64,000 nt of DNA from Metabacillus endolithicus (GTDB lineage: Bacteria; Bacillota; Bacilli; Bacillales; Bacillaceae): positions 62,001 through 126,000 of the forward strand of contig NZ_CP095551.1 in assembly GCF_023078335.1 (NCBI RefSeq), read 5' to 3'. A model generated the notes under the pieces. The model saw nothing but the letters and a program-made list of their open reading frames with translations. It had not been told where the DNA came from and searched no databases. Below are positions 42,973 to 51,639 of this stretch, in pieces; within the stretch, counting starts at the first letter, position 1; every line of letters starts with the position of its first letter. Made by a program: the position numbers and the translations under genes.

Positions 42973-44055
42973 TTAGTTGATAAAGTTTCCCCCTACTTTT
43001 ACTCCTGCATGATCCTCTAAATTTCGGCGTCTTCTTAAATACCTCTCGGTAGTTAAAAGAGACTCGTGTCCCAGCATATCTTGTATGCTTTTGAGGTCAA
43101 TACCTTTATCAGCAAAATAAGCAGCTGTGTAATGCCTGCAGGTATGAGGAGTAATATTAAACCTCTTGTCTCCTTTTTCATGAAGCATCTTTCTTCGTTT
43201 AATAAAAGGAAATATATCGCTAGTTGTTAGTATTAATCTAGAGAATTCAGTACTTAGATAACTAGAATTGTAATGCTCGCCACTTGCTTTAGGAAAAAAG
43301 GCAGTTTCATCTACCTCGGATAACTCACTGTTAATTCCTCTTCTTTTACGAAACTCACTAACAACCTCAAGGACATCATTAAAAATCTTAGCATTTCTCT
43401 CCTTGTTTCTCTTACCTGTCACACTTAAGAAATAACTATCATTTTTCGGATAATAAAAAAGGGAAGACCATTCAGCTGTTGCCAGTTCATCTATACGTAA
43501 TCCAGTTGAAACCAATACATATAACAATGTGTAAGCAAAATAGTTTTCTTTTTTAAAGTATTCTAAGAGCTGCTGCACTTCATGATCATAAAAGTCACGA
43601 TTAACAAGTTGTTCTTTATCGACACTTACCCTTTTTAGCATAATCGTTACATCTTTTTTTAGGGCTCCTCTTTTAAAAAGGTATGTTAAAAATTGCTTAA
43701 TAACAGATGTTTTTCTTCTTAAAGTAGAAGGAGAAAGATTTTTTTCTTCTATTATATATTGATATTTTTGAACATCTTCCTCATCAATATACCTGGTGCC
43801 TCCAAAATGATTTGCAAACTCAATAAATTCTTTAACATCCCGAAAATATTCCCTCTTTGTATTATCTGATCTTTTTTTGCCAATTGTAGGTTCATCATGC
43901 AGGAAAAGGTAAAGTAACATTTCGTCCGGAACATGATCCCAGGATACACTTGAAAAACCATTGTCTATGAAAATCTTAAAAAATTGATTATTATTCCAAA
44001 ATTCTGGAGAAGATAAATTTAAATCATATTTATTACCCTTTAATATAATCTCCAT
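42973..44055 (-). CDS. Tyrosine recombinase/integrase
   Basis: 360 residues from the ATG at 44055 with AGGAGGG upstream. An N-terminal SAM-like DNA-binding part (about 60-150) is followed by the catalytic domain. All active residues are seen: Arg187 (TGLRIDEL), Lys215 (TGKRN), His304 and Arg307 (HTCRH), His330 (GHESLL) and Tyr339 (TERYL). It looks intact and active. XerC/D-like size rather than long ICE type. It lies between the two halves of the repeat array, so it may have inserted this block or act on the array itself. Confidence 0.92.
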   Translation of the reverse strand: MEIILKGNKYDLNLSSPEFWNNNQFFKIFIDNGFSSVSWDHVPDEMLLYLFLHDEPTIGKKRSDNTKREYFRDVKEFIEFANHFGGTRYIDEEDVQKYQYIIEEKNLSPSTLRRKTSVIKQFLTYLFKRGALKKDVTIMLKRVSVDKEQLVNRDFYDHEVQQLLEYFKKENYFAYTLLYVLVSTGLRIDELATAEWSSLFYYPKNDSYFLSVTGKRNKERNAKIFNDVLEVVSEFRKRRGINSELSEVDETAFFPKASGEHYNSSYLSTEFSRLILTTSDIFPFIKRRKMLHEKGDKRFNITPHTCRHYTAAYFADKGIDLKSIQDMLGHESLLTTERYLRRRRNLEDHAGVKVGGNFIN

Positions 44056-44260
44056 AATTTCCCTCCTGCCTCTCTTGGATAAAGTTGTAAATAGAACCTT
44101 GTCCAAGCTCCTACAAATCTTAAACTTCTCTATTTCTAATTTTACACTACTAAAATCTCAAAACCTAGAAAAATCCATGATTTTCATAGGTTTATATACA
44201 AATAATAAACAATAAATTTCTTTTATAATATTAATACTTGTATTACCTTAATTTTCTTGT

Positions 44261-44301
44261 TATTATGTAGTTGACTAATTAAGTTAGTCAACTACATAAT
44301 A
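44261..44301 (+). promoter_or_regulatory. Perfect palindromic operator
   Basis: Two 18-base arms (TATTATGTAGT-TGACTAA and its complement) around TTAAG, directly upstream of the ribosome site of the next gene. The core GACTAA-5-TTAGTC recurs with identical spacing at 47229, before the XRE gene. Confidence 0.75.
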
Positions 44302-44325
44302 CGCATTTTAGGAGATGGTAAAAAG

Positions 44326-44636
44326 ATGGAGGTAGAGAAAAGTATAAGTTTCAATATGGTAGAAAATGTATTTGAATGGTTGGCGAACAATCCTACCACA
44401 ATAATCAAAAAATTACAAAATCAGATAATAAAATTTATGATGTAACTTTTCAAGAAGGTGATAGAGACGAAAGGATTCTTGAAGCTCGGAAAAGACTTAT
44501 ACGTAATATCAAAGCTATTGATGTTAGTAAATACGATTGCTTCTCAATTCGGAATTTCATTTATTGATTCCTCCAGGGAAAAACAGCTAACCAATTTGAG
44601 TAATAAGATTCTCAGAAACTTAAAAACAATAACCTA
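44326..44636 (+). pseudogene. Broken gene upstream of RelE-like toxin (possible antitoxin)
   Basis: TTTAGGAGATG precedes the ATG. The frame MEVEKSISFNMVENVFEWLA stops at 44442. A second phase reads DVTFQEGDRDERILEARKRL and stops at 44567. A third reads TIASQFGISFIDSSREKQLT to a stop at 44636. Two one-base shifts would give a single protein of about 100 residues. Position suggests the antitoxin of the downstream toxin, which is inference only. Confidence 0.45.
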
Positions 44637-44740
44637 AAAATATAACCACGGAAATTAAATTAATTAAAACATGGGACGATACATAGCAGGACAGGAGATA
44701 CTTCCGTTTCTATGTACAAATTAGAAAGGGTGTTTATAGG

Positions 44741-45043
44741 ATGTATAAAATTGAGTTTATTTCCAAAAGAGTACATAAGGAATTAACTAAACTCAGTTAT
44801 AAGGATCAAGAAATTATTAAAAAAGCTTTGAAGGTTCTTGAATTAGATCCACGTCCTTGTTCTCTACAATATTCTCCACTAAATATTGATAAAAGTATAA
44901 AGAGAGTTAAATGTAAAAGAACTAGATTATTTTATCTAATAGACGATACCAGAAAGTTGATCCAAATTGGGAAAATTCAAAATAGAGACTCACAGTCTTA
45001 TAATAACTATGCTATTAAAGATTGGTTTGCTGGAGTAGCGTAA
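44741..45043 (+). CDS. RelE/ParE-superfamily toxin-like protein
   Basis: 100 residues; AGAAAGGGTG precedes the ATG. YKIEFISKRVHKELTKLSYK, a helix with LKVLELDPRP, basic strands KRVKCKRTRLFYLIDDTR and KLIQIGKIQNRDS follow the RelE fold order. RelE-type toxins cleave mRNA on the ribosome. No intact antitoxin of usual type is adjacent; the preceding gene is broken and the following one is a DNA-binding protein. Confidence 0.7.
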   Translation: MYKIEFISKRVHKELTKLSYKDQEIIKKALKVLELDPRPCSLQYSPLNIDKSIKRVKCKRTRLFYLIDDTRKLIQIGKIQNRDSQSYNNYAIKDWFAGVA

Positions 45044-45070
45044 CAGGAGCATTTAAGGAGAAATATAATT

Positions 45071-46021
45071 ATGTACATTACAGTTAATGAACTAGCCAGT
45101 ATATTAAATAAAACTAAAAGACAAATACAATATATGATTTCCAATAAGTTTGCTCAACCAATTAACCCTGATACCCACAGAAGAGATGGAGGTTATCGCT
45201 TTACTTCGACAGAAGTTGAGAGATTAAAGGAAATATACACCAGGAACGATTTGTCATTAAAAGAGGCATCAAGAATAGTCGGAATAACTCCGCAATACTT
45301 GAATCAACTTGCATTGGATAATAAAATTCAAAGCAGCATGGTAAGTATAGGACATCGTTTAGAGCGTAGATTTACTAAAGAAAATTGTAAAAAGATTCTT
45401 GTTGAATTAAAACAGAAAAAACATTCTAAAAGAAATAATCAGTACGGTAGAAAACTTAGCAATTATAGCAATGGGGTTAGATTGTTTAAGCATATAATAC
45501 TAGACGATCAAAAGTGTGTAATTGTCAATACAGATCCTTTATCTGTTCTTAATGAAAAAGGTGAATCAGTTAATATTAATAATATAGATATTAATATTGA
45601 AGGATGGATAGATAAGCCATATGTTACCAGGAAGGGATTCGTTGAATTTCAAATTCCTATCCCTAAGTACGTAGACCATCCGGCTTACAATCTTTTCTAT
45701 ACATTAATAAAGCAGATAGGACCCAAAAACATTCAATTTTTTGAGACTCCCTTAGGGGATTATTATATAAGAACTAGACAGTCAAAAATTCATATTAGTG
45801 ATGATGAGTTTTATTTACTACAGAAATTCATTTTAAAAGGCAGAATAGAAAACACAAAAGATTGTATTGTCCTTTCTTCAGGTTTTGATCAAGTGCTCTT
45901 AGATATACCTTATGATACACACAAAAAATTAAGCACATTAGCATATAAAAACCAGCAAAGTGTAAATGACTTATTTCTTAATATAATAGAAGAGTTTTTA
46001 GGTGAGTTGGATGAAGAGTAA
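45071..46021 (+). CDS. DNA-binding protein with MerR-like helix-turn-helix
   Basis: 316 residues; TTAAGGAG precedes the ATG. Residues 1-50 (YITVNELASILNKTKRQIQY then the wing GGYRFTSTEVERLKEI) form an excisionase/MerR-type winged helix, and a second HTH-like unit follows (LKEASRIVGITPQYLNQLAL). The remaining 200 residues are unfamiliar. Plasmid replication or partition proteins share this layout. It overlaps the next gene by 11 bases. Confidence 0.55.
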   Translation: MYITVNELASILNKTKRQIQYMISNKFAQPINPDTHRRDGGYRFTSTEVERLKEIYTRNDLSLKEASRIVGITPQYLNQLALDNKIQSSMVSIGHRLERRFTKENCKKILVELKQKKHSKRNNQYGRKLSNYSNGVRLFKHIILDDQKCVIVNTDPLSVLNEKGESVNINNIDINIEGWIDKPYVTRKGFVEFQIPIPKYVDHPAYNLFYTLIKQIGPKNIQFFETPLGDYYIRTRQSKIHISDDEFYLLQKFILKGRIENTKDCIVLSSGFDQVLLDIPYDTHKKLSTLAYKNQQSVNDLFLNIIEEFLGELDEE

Positions 46022-46271
46022 CAAAAATATGTTGAAACGATACAAAGCCGCTGCGAGGATAACGCATCATCTGAAGAAAATAGATGATGTTAAATCTACT
46101 TGTAATCCTGATGACATTTTAGACTTTATCATTAATAATTTATCAGAAGATCAGCTGATAAAAATAAGTAATGATCTATTTACATTAGAGAGGCAAAAGA
46201 CAAATAGTAGAAACTACCTTTTAGTAATAGCGTCCGGTATTATTAATTTAAAGAATAACGATCAACATTAA
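46011..46271 (+). CDS. Small helical protein coupled to the DNA-binding protein
   Basis: 86 residues from the ATG at 46011, inside the end of the preceding gene with AGGTGAG upstream. Basic N-terminus, then helices with DDILDFIINNLSEDQLIKIS. No motif. Tight overlap implies a joint function, for instance as partner in partition or replication control. Confidence 0.5.
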   Translation: MKSNKNMLKRYKAAARITHHLKKIDDVKSTCNPDDILDFIINNLSEDQLIKISNDLFTLERQKTNSRNYLLVIASGIINLKNNDQH

Positions 46272-46321
46272 AATATGTAAGTGTAAATTTTAAAAATACT
46301 GCAACTAGGAAGTTACGATTT

Positions 46322-46939
46322 ATGAGAAATGACACATTAAAATTAATTGCTATTTTATCGATGTTAACAGACCATATTGGTCTAATCTTTTTCCCTCAAA
46401 TTGAGTTTTTAAGAGTAGTAGGTAGAATAGCTTTTCCTTTATTCGCCTTTGGGATAGCTGTTGGATCTTACTACACAAAGAGTATCAAGAAATATGCAAT
46501 TAGACTGTTTGTATTTGCATTGATTTCAACGGTCCCACACTATCTTGTTATAAATAATATGCAATTTAATATACTGTTTACGTTTTTAGTGTCTGTTATA
46601 GGCATTGCCTTTCTGAAGGAAGAGAAAAAGCTTTATGGATTATTATGGCTACTAGCAGTTCCAATAATTTTGCCTTTAGAATACGGTCTATATGGGGTGT
46701 GGGTACCAGTTTTATTTTATCTTTTTAGACAAAAAAAAATGATCCAACTTTTACTTTTTGCGTTGGTAACCATCTTTTTTTGTTTATTTTATAGTACTTG
46801 GATTCAATTATTTGCTGTTCCATTTTTATTATTAATATTTTGGAAGCCGGGTTTCCAATTAAACCTTCCCAAATATCTCTTTTATTTATTTTATCCGCTT
46901 CACTTAATACTACTTGGAATTTTCTTGTGGTTTTTCTGA
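46322..46939 (+). CDS. TraX-family membrane protein
   Basis: 205 residues with about six to seven membrane helices. The TraX pattern is clear: LKLIAILSMLTDHIGLIFF, then LRVVGRIAFPLFAFGIAVGS and the T-x-x-x-KYAIRL segment. TraX of F-like plasmids acetylates pilin; Firmicute members are of unknown substrate. It points to conjugative or plasmid ancestry of this block. No ribosome site of good strength is visible (TAGGAAGTTACG is weak). Confidence 0.85.
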   Translation: MRNDTLKLIAILSMLTDHIGLIFFPQIEFLRVVGRIAFPLFAFGIAVGSYYTKSIKKYAIRLFVFALISTVPHYLVINNMQFNILFTFLVSVIGIAFLKEEKKLYGLLWLLAVPIILPLEYGLYGVWVPVLFYLFRQKKMIQLLLFALVTIFFCLFYSTWIQLFAVPFLLLIFWKPGFQLNLPKYLFYLFYPLHLILLGIFLWFF

Positions 46940-47161
46940 GCTTTCAATGATGAGTATAGAATCTATGCGACAGTTAAAATATGAACATAATTTTTCAAGT
47001 AATCTCCTTGGATAGCGCTCCATATCATCATTGTAAAGTCGTCTTACTACCTCATATTGTTCTTCTATATCGACGGACAGTTGACGTATTGACAAAGAAG
47101 CTGCATTTTTCTCGTTGTATTCTTTTACTAAATTAGCTAAATTGGATCGTATTTGAACCAT
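46910..47161 (-). CDS. XRE-family transcriptional regulator
   Basis: 83 residues from the ATG at 47161 (MVQIRSNLANLVKEYNEKNA). Cro/CI-type helix-turn-helix: SIRQLSVDIEEQYEVVRRLY then a Leu-rich helix and FNCRIDSILIIE. It overlaps the TraX gene end by 30 bases on the opposite strand. The shared GACTAA-5-TTAGTC operator lies in its own promoter region and before the 44.3 kb operon, so it probably represses both. Confidence 0.8.
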   Translation of the reverse strand: MVQIRSNLANLVKEYNEKNAASLSIRQLSVDIEEQYEVVRRLYNDDMERYPRRLLEKLCSYFNCRIDSILIIESSEKPQENSK

Positions 47162-47214
47162 TATTGTAAGCACCATCCATCTACTATTTCTTATCATGAT
47201 AATATTACGTTGTG

Positions 47215-47247
47215 TAGTTAGTATTGTCGACTAACTATATTAGTCAC
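47215..47247 (-). promoter_or_regulatory. Operator matching the 44.26 kb palindrome
   Basis: GACTAA-CTATA-TTAGTC at 47229-47245, the same half-sites and spacing as the first operator, next to a second symmetry TAGTTAGT...ACTAACTA. It overlaps the probable promoter of the XRE gene. Confidence 0.65.
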
Positions 47248-47475
47248 TGTTTAGGTTTTTGTTAAATTAATCTATTTAATTATTTGAAAGAAATGTCCTT
47301 GGGAGTGAATCCTTTATAAGAAAGGAATGAGTCTTTTTAGTGAATCCGACTTTTTATCTATTCGATTTCATTACTTATGGATTATAAAAATAGTAAAATA
47401 TTGATAAGGGTAATAAAACCAATTCTTTTAATAAATGGTATATTAGCTTCAGATTTTAAAGACAGGAGAATACAC

Positions 47476-49011
47476 ATGAAAATATCAAAAGGAAAATCAC
47501 TAATGTTGACTTGCTTACTGTCAAGCTCAATAATCTTAGCACCTAATGCATCAGCCGCTTCATCCAGTTCCCAAAAAGCAGTTACGCTTGGTAACGAGTT
47601 AACAACTCAACTTAATGAATTTAATAGAATTATCAGTTCAGGTAACATAGCTATTATCAATATGCAGTATGATTCTTTATCTAATAAGATTAAGCAGACT
47701 GAAGCAGCAATCGGAAAAGTAAGCGGTAGTTCAAATCGAAGATCTCTTCTTGAAAAATACGTAAAAAATGCCAAAATCGCAAGAGAACGAGTTATATATG
47801 AAGTCTCTCAATTCCGCTTCTTGGATAAAATAGATAGGGAAATATCAAATGGAAACACTAGCGGTGTTTCTTCTGAATTAGCTAAACTCAAAAGGCTAAA
47901 AGAACGAGCAAAAAATATAAAGGCTGCTGGAGGTTACAGTCCACTTCCTAAATTAATATCTACTTCTTTAACTGATTGGGAAGAGGATTTAAGAAGCTAT
48001 AAAAATACACTAAAAGAAAACACAGTTAAAATAAATGAAGTTGAGCCTAACGATGATAAAGATTCAGCAATGGCCATTAGCTCTGGTGTTGTTATTAATG
48101 GATTATTGGTAGAAGGTCAAGATGATATTTATTCAATTAACGTTGAAAGTAGTGGAGAAGTTCGTGTAAATATACATAATGATGATGTTAAGTTTAAAGT
48201 ATATGACGAAAATGGAATGGCTGTTCTAGATAGTCTTTATAGAAGAGGGGAGTTTGAGGCAGAGAAAGGTACCTATTACGTTGAACTCTATAATAATCGT
48301 TTATATAGAGAGGATCAGGTTGCATACCAATTAAAAGTTACATATCCATCATCAAAAAATAATCAGTCTAATGATACATTACAAACTGCAACTAATATTA
48401 ATAATGGTATGTCATACTCGGATACAATTGATACACTGGGTGATATTGATTATTACAAGCTAGACGTAAAAGGACCAGGTCAGATTGAAGTATTTAAAGA
48501 TTGGAATAGTGAAGACACCGAGATTACTATTCGAAATCAATTCGGTACAATATTAGAATCAAATTATCTTCATGACGAAATAGCTTTTAATGCTGAATCA
48601 GCTGGAACATATTATATAACTGTTGAAGAAGATCAGAATTCTTATTCATCTTCTAAACCATATAGAATTAAGGTATCATTTCCTTCAAATAAAACATATT
48701 TTAATAGCGAATTTGAAAGTAATGAATCATTTGCAAATGCAATGCCTATATTAACAAATGTACTATATAACAACAATGTAAAAAACTATTGGGATGATGA
48801 CATTTTTACAGTTAATCTGAAACAAGGCGATGCATTTTTATATGGTGATGACACTGCCATTAGTGTATATGACAAGTATGGAACTTTAATTGGGAAGAAA
48901 TTAAGTTTTTCCTCTACAGATAAGATTGAAATCCCTCTAAATGATATCTACTATATTAGTGTAGATGCAGAATACTATCCTGCTAATGTAAAATTTAGGA
49001 TAGTGAATTAA
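47476..49011 (+). CDS. Secreted protein with pre-peptidase C-terminal (PPC) type domains
   Basis: 511 residues from the ATG after ACAGGAG. Signal peptide about 1-31 (LMLTCLLSSSIILAPNASA). A helical region of about 150 residues contains AIGKVSGSSNRRSLLEKYV. Two to three beta domains of PPC type follow: NEVEPNDDKDSAMAI, then DDIYSINVESSGEVRVNI and GTYYVELYNN, repeated near 305-400 and 430-510. PPC domains usually flank secreted enzymes, but no catalytic domain is present. A decayed paralogue lies at 10.7-11.9 kb. Confidence 0.7.
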   Translation: MKISKGKSLMLTCLLSSSIILAPNASAASSSSQKAVTLGNELTTQLNEFNRIISSGNIAIINMQYDSLSNKIKQTEAAIGKVSGSSNRRSLLEKYVKNAKIARERVIYEVSQFRFLDKIDREISNGNTSGVSSELAKLKRLKERAKNIKAAGGYSPLPKLISTSLTDWEEDLRSYKNTLKENTVKINEVEPNDDKDSAMAISSGVVINGLLVEGQDDIYSINVESSGEVRVNIHNDDVKFKVYDENGMAVLDSLYRRGEFEAEKGTYYVELYNNRLYREDQVAYQLKVTYPSSKNNQSNDTLQTATNINNGMSYSDTIDTLGDIDYYKLDVKGPGQIEVFKDWNSEDTEITIRNQFGTILESNYLHDEIAFNAESAGTYYITVEEDQNSYSSSKPYRIKVSFPSNKTYFNSEFESNESFANAMPILTNVLYNNNVKNYWDDDIFTVNLKQGDAFLYGDDTAISVYDKYGTLIGKKLSFSSTDKIEIPLNDIYYISVDAEYYPANVKFRIVN

Positions 49012-49042
49012 TCTTACAAAACTAAGAGGAAATTAGTGAACC

Positions 49043-49079
49043 AAGCACCGACTCAACTATTAAAAGAAAATCGGTGCTT
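49043..49079 (+). terminator. Terminator-like inverted repeat
   Basis: AAGCACCGA pairs with TCGGTGCTT across a 19-base loop; the T-run is weak. Confidence 0.5.
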
Positions 49080-49120
49080 GATATTAGGTTTTAATAATTT
49101 AATGAAGAATTAAATCTTCA

Positions 49121-49252
49121 TTATTGAAGTAGATATTGGATTAAATTCATACCGTTAATTTGTATAAATGGTGACAGAGTAATTGCAGTTAATACTATTC
49201 CCCAGAATACTAATTTTAATGGTCTTTCTATTACGTACCATACAGTTTCCAT
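49121..49252 (-). CDS. Small membrane protein, minus strand
   Basis: 43 residues: METVWYVIERPLKLVFWGIV, then LTAITLSPFIQ. AGAGGGG lies 11 bases before the ATG. One membrane helix. No family recognised. Confidence 0.4.
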   Translation of the reverse strand: METVWYVIERPLKLVFWGIVLTAITLSPFIQINGMNLIQYLLQ

Positions 49253-49382
49253 TTTACATAACCCCTCTTTAGATATAGAATAATTAAGTTATATTTTACT
49301 AAAAGGTATTAGAGATTACATATTAAGATTATGTTACGTCCCTCTATTTTAATATTAATTTTGGGTTGAAGGGAGCAAAAAT

Positions 49383-49637
49383 ATGAAAGCTATTGCAATT
49401 GATATAAAGCATAGTGTTTTTAATAACGATACAGAAGCAATAATGTACGTTATAAAAGATAATGAAGTTGAACCCCCAGAATATATATTTTCTATTCCTG
49501 TCATTACCTTTTCATGGTCAGCTGTTAGTGAAGATGATATAAAGTTTGGCTTTTACAATGTCTTTGGAGATAAAGATAAGGAAAAGAGATTATTAAATGA
49601 AATGAAAAAAGCAATTAGAACAATAGAAGGCAGATAA
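49383..49637 (+). CDS. Uncharacterised protein
   Basis: 84 residues; GAAGGGAGC precedes the ATG. Beta-rich start (MKAIAIDIKHSVF), aromatic centre (IPVITFSWSAVSEDDIKFGF), basic helical end. No known motif. Confidence 0.5.
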   Translation: MKAIAIDIKHSVFNNDTEAIMYVIKDNEVEPPEYIFSIPVITFSWSAVSEDDIKFGFYNVFGDKDKEKRLLNEMKKAIRTIEGR

Positions 49638-49700
49638 TTTTTTCTTAACATCCTCTCTTCGAGAGGAATAAAATTTAAATATAGCATTGGAGGATACAAT

Positions 49701-50180
49701 ATGTTTTCCAAGAATAGTACGGTAAAGATTGTTTATAGTTACAAGTCAGGAATTCTTAAGTTTAAATTCCCATATCTTAATACTAACAAGATAGCAGACG
49801 AAAAGACGAATGAAATTGCTATGGACTATTGTAATGTAGAAATACACATGACTAAAAATGAACTAAACGATCAAAGAATGGTAACAGTATTTCTAATAGA
49901 AGCAAAAGAGAGTTATTCTGTAACAAACTTTGTAGAGCATATTGCCACTAATATAAGAAATACTTACATTAAACCTATGTTTGTTAACTATGAAGAGATT
50001 TCTGAATATCTAACGAATGATATAAAATGGATTCAAGTTGATTATTATCCTGAATTAGGTGCTATGGAAGTTGATATGCATTGGGATGAAAAGAGACATC
50101 GTTATAATTCTCCTGCTTGGAATACATGTGACGAAGCTGCTATTCTTGACTATATCGGTACAAAAAAAGAAAAGTATTGA
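49701..50180 (+). CDS. Uncharacterised protein
   Basis: 159 residues; TTGGAGGATAC precedes the ATG. Mixed alpha/beta with an acidic Trp-rich end (IKWIQVDYYPELGAMEVDMH). Follows the previous gene by 63 bases, probably in one operon. No family recognised. Confidence 0.5.
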   Translation: MFSKNSTVKIVYSYKSGILKFKFPYLNTNKIADEKTNEIAMDYCNVEIHMTKNELNDQRMVTVFLIEAKESYSVTNFVEHIATNIRNTYIKPMFVNYEEISEYLTNDIKWIQVDYYPELGAMEVDMHWDEKRHRYNSPAWNTCDEAAILDYIGTKKEKY

Positions 50181-50244
50181 TAATATAGGTAAGGATTAGA
50201 CCCTTTATAAAATTTAAAAATAATTCAAATGTTCACATATGGCA

Positions 50245-50350
50245 TTGCATATGGTCTCAATTCTGTTATCATATTAACTAATTAAATATACTAAAAGGCG
50301 GAACACGCAAATAGCTCTTGGAATACAGAGTCGTTTGCGTGTTTTCTTTT
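50245..50350 (+). promoter_or_regulatory. Promoter and attenuator-like leader hairpin
   Basis: TTGCAT-16 bases-TATCAT gives a plausible sigma-A promoter. About 25 bases later GGCGGAACACGCAAA begins a stem closed by TTTGCGTGT and followed by a T-run, before the gene's GGGAGG site. The GGCGGAA-ACGCAAA motif is shared with the 9283 leader. Confidence 0.6.
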
Positions 50351-50373
50351 TTTATAAAGGGAGGAAATTTACT

Positions 50374-51003
50374 ATGATAATTTTAGAAGAAGCAAAGGAC
50401 TTATTTGTAAAATTAATGCAGAAGAATAGCAAAGAAAGAGAGTGGGAAATGGCTATGTTTTATTCCAGTGTTTAAATATGAGAGATCCAAGAACAGGGGA
50501 CCATAGCTTACTTGTAGCGTACTACTCATATAAAATGGGCCAGATATTAAACTTAAATAAGGAACAACTCTTCCTAGCTGGTTTGTTGCATGATATAGGA
50601 AAAATTGAAATGAGCGATGAAGTACTTAAAACAGATAAAAAACTTTCAAAAGTTGAGCGAAAACAACTAAAAAACCACGTGTTACAAGGTGTCTTTTTAC
50701 TAAGTGAAATGGAATTCGATTCAAATATTATTGAGTTCTGTTCACAACATCACGAAAGAATTGACGGAAGCGGATACCCGCTAGGAATTAAACATGGAAA
50801 ATTATCACTAATTGGGCGTATAGCAAATGTTACTGATGTCTTCAGTGCCTTAACAGCCAAGAGAAAATATAATCATGATGATTCATACTCTACACTGGAA
50901 TCACTTAAATTAATGGAAGCCTCAACAGGCTTTCGATCCAGGTGCACTCTCCGTTTTATCAATGGTAGTTCAGTCTGATAGCAAAATTAAGCAATTTGCA
51001 TAA
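50374..51003 (+). pseudogene. HD-GYP phosphodiesterase gene with two frameshifts
   Basis: GGGAGG precedes the ATG of MIILEEAKDLFVKLMQKNSK, which soon stops. The +1 phase from about 50442 gives the HD-GYP domain: DHSLLVAYYS, LAGLLHDIGKI, HHERIDGSGYPLGI, then VTDVFSALTAKRKY. The frame breaks again at 50925; the other phase gives QQAFDPGALSVLSMVVQSD to a stop at 51003. HD-GYP enzymes hydrolyse cyclic di-GMP or related dinucleotides, and the metal and GYP motifs are intact. With two base corrections the protein would be about 208 residues. Confidence 0.75.
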
Positions 51004-51022
51004 AAACGAGAGGAATAAATGT

Positions 51023-51589
51023 ATGAAAGCAGTAAAATATAGTCTATTTCTTATTGTTTTTATGTTTCTATATGGATGTAGTAACAATACAAGCTTGTCC
51101 TCAACAATAGAAAGTCTCGGCACCTCGATTACTCCTATATCTCTTCCCGAAAATGTTCATGTTGAACGAGTCATTGACGGTGATACTATTGAATTTCGTA
51201 CTGGTGATGGCACACTACACGTTGGGCGACTATTATGTATAAACGCACCAGAGTACACGAAAACTAGGCAACCTTATGGTAAAGAAGCTACTCTTTTCTT
51301 AAGGAATCTAATCGAAGATAAAGATATTGAAATTGAATATGACATTGATATTATAGATAAATATGATAGAAAATTAATACATGTTAAATTTAATGGTCAA
51401 AGTGTACAGGAGCTGCTCCTTAAAGAAGGATTAGTAAGAGTTGCATATCTTTATAACGATTATAAGTATATTGATAAGTACAGAGAGGCTGAGCAGGTTG
51501 CTACTAATAAACAAATAAATATTTGGTCCAAAGAAAAGTATGTGGACAGCAATAATGGATTTGATATAGAAGCCTATAACGGATATTAA
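51023..51589 (+). CDS. Thermonuclease-family lipoprotein
   Basis: 188 residues; GAGAGGA precedes the ATG. Lipoprotein signal ends at Cys19 (FLYGC). The SNase domain starts near residue 45: VHVERVIDGDTIEF, then VGRLLCINAPE, RQPYGKEA, and KYDRKLIHV. These contain the calcium-binding Asp and the Arg-Glu-Arg catalytic set. A secreted, membrane-anchored nuclease like B. subtilis YokF would degrade external DNA or RNA. It follows the HD-GYP gene by 19 bases. Confidence 0.88.
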   Translation: MKAVKYSLFLIVFMFLYGCSNNTSLSSTIESLGTSITPISLPENVHVERVIDGDTIEFRTGDGTLHVGRLLCINAPEYTKTRQPYGKEATLFLRNLIEDKDIEIEYDIDIIDKYDRKLIHVKFNGQSVQELLLKEGLVRVAYLYNDYKYIDKYREAEQVATNKQINIWSKEKYVDSNNGFDIEAYNGY

Positions 51590-51615
51590 TATTTAACCTG
51601 ATTTTATCAATTTAT

Positions 51616-51638
51616 AGCCCTTTTTCGGGGCTTTTTTT
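51616..51638 (+). terminator. Intrinsic terminator
   Basis: AGCCC-TTTTTC-GGGGCT followed by seven T. Confidence 0.8.
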
Positions 51639-51639
51639 C

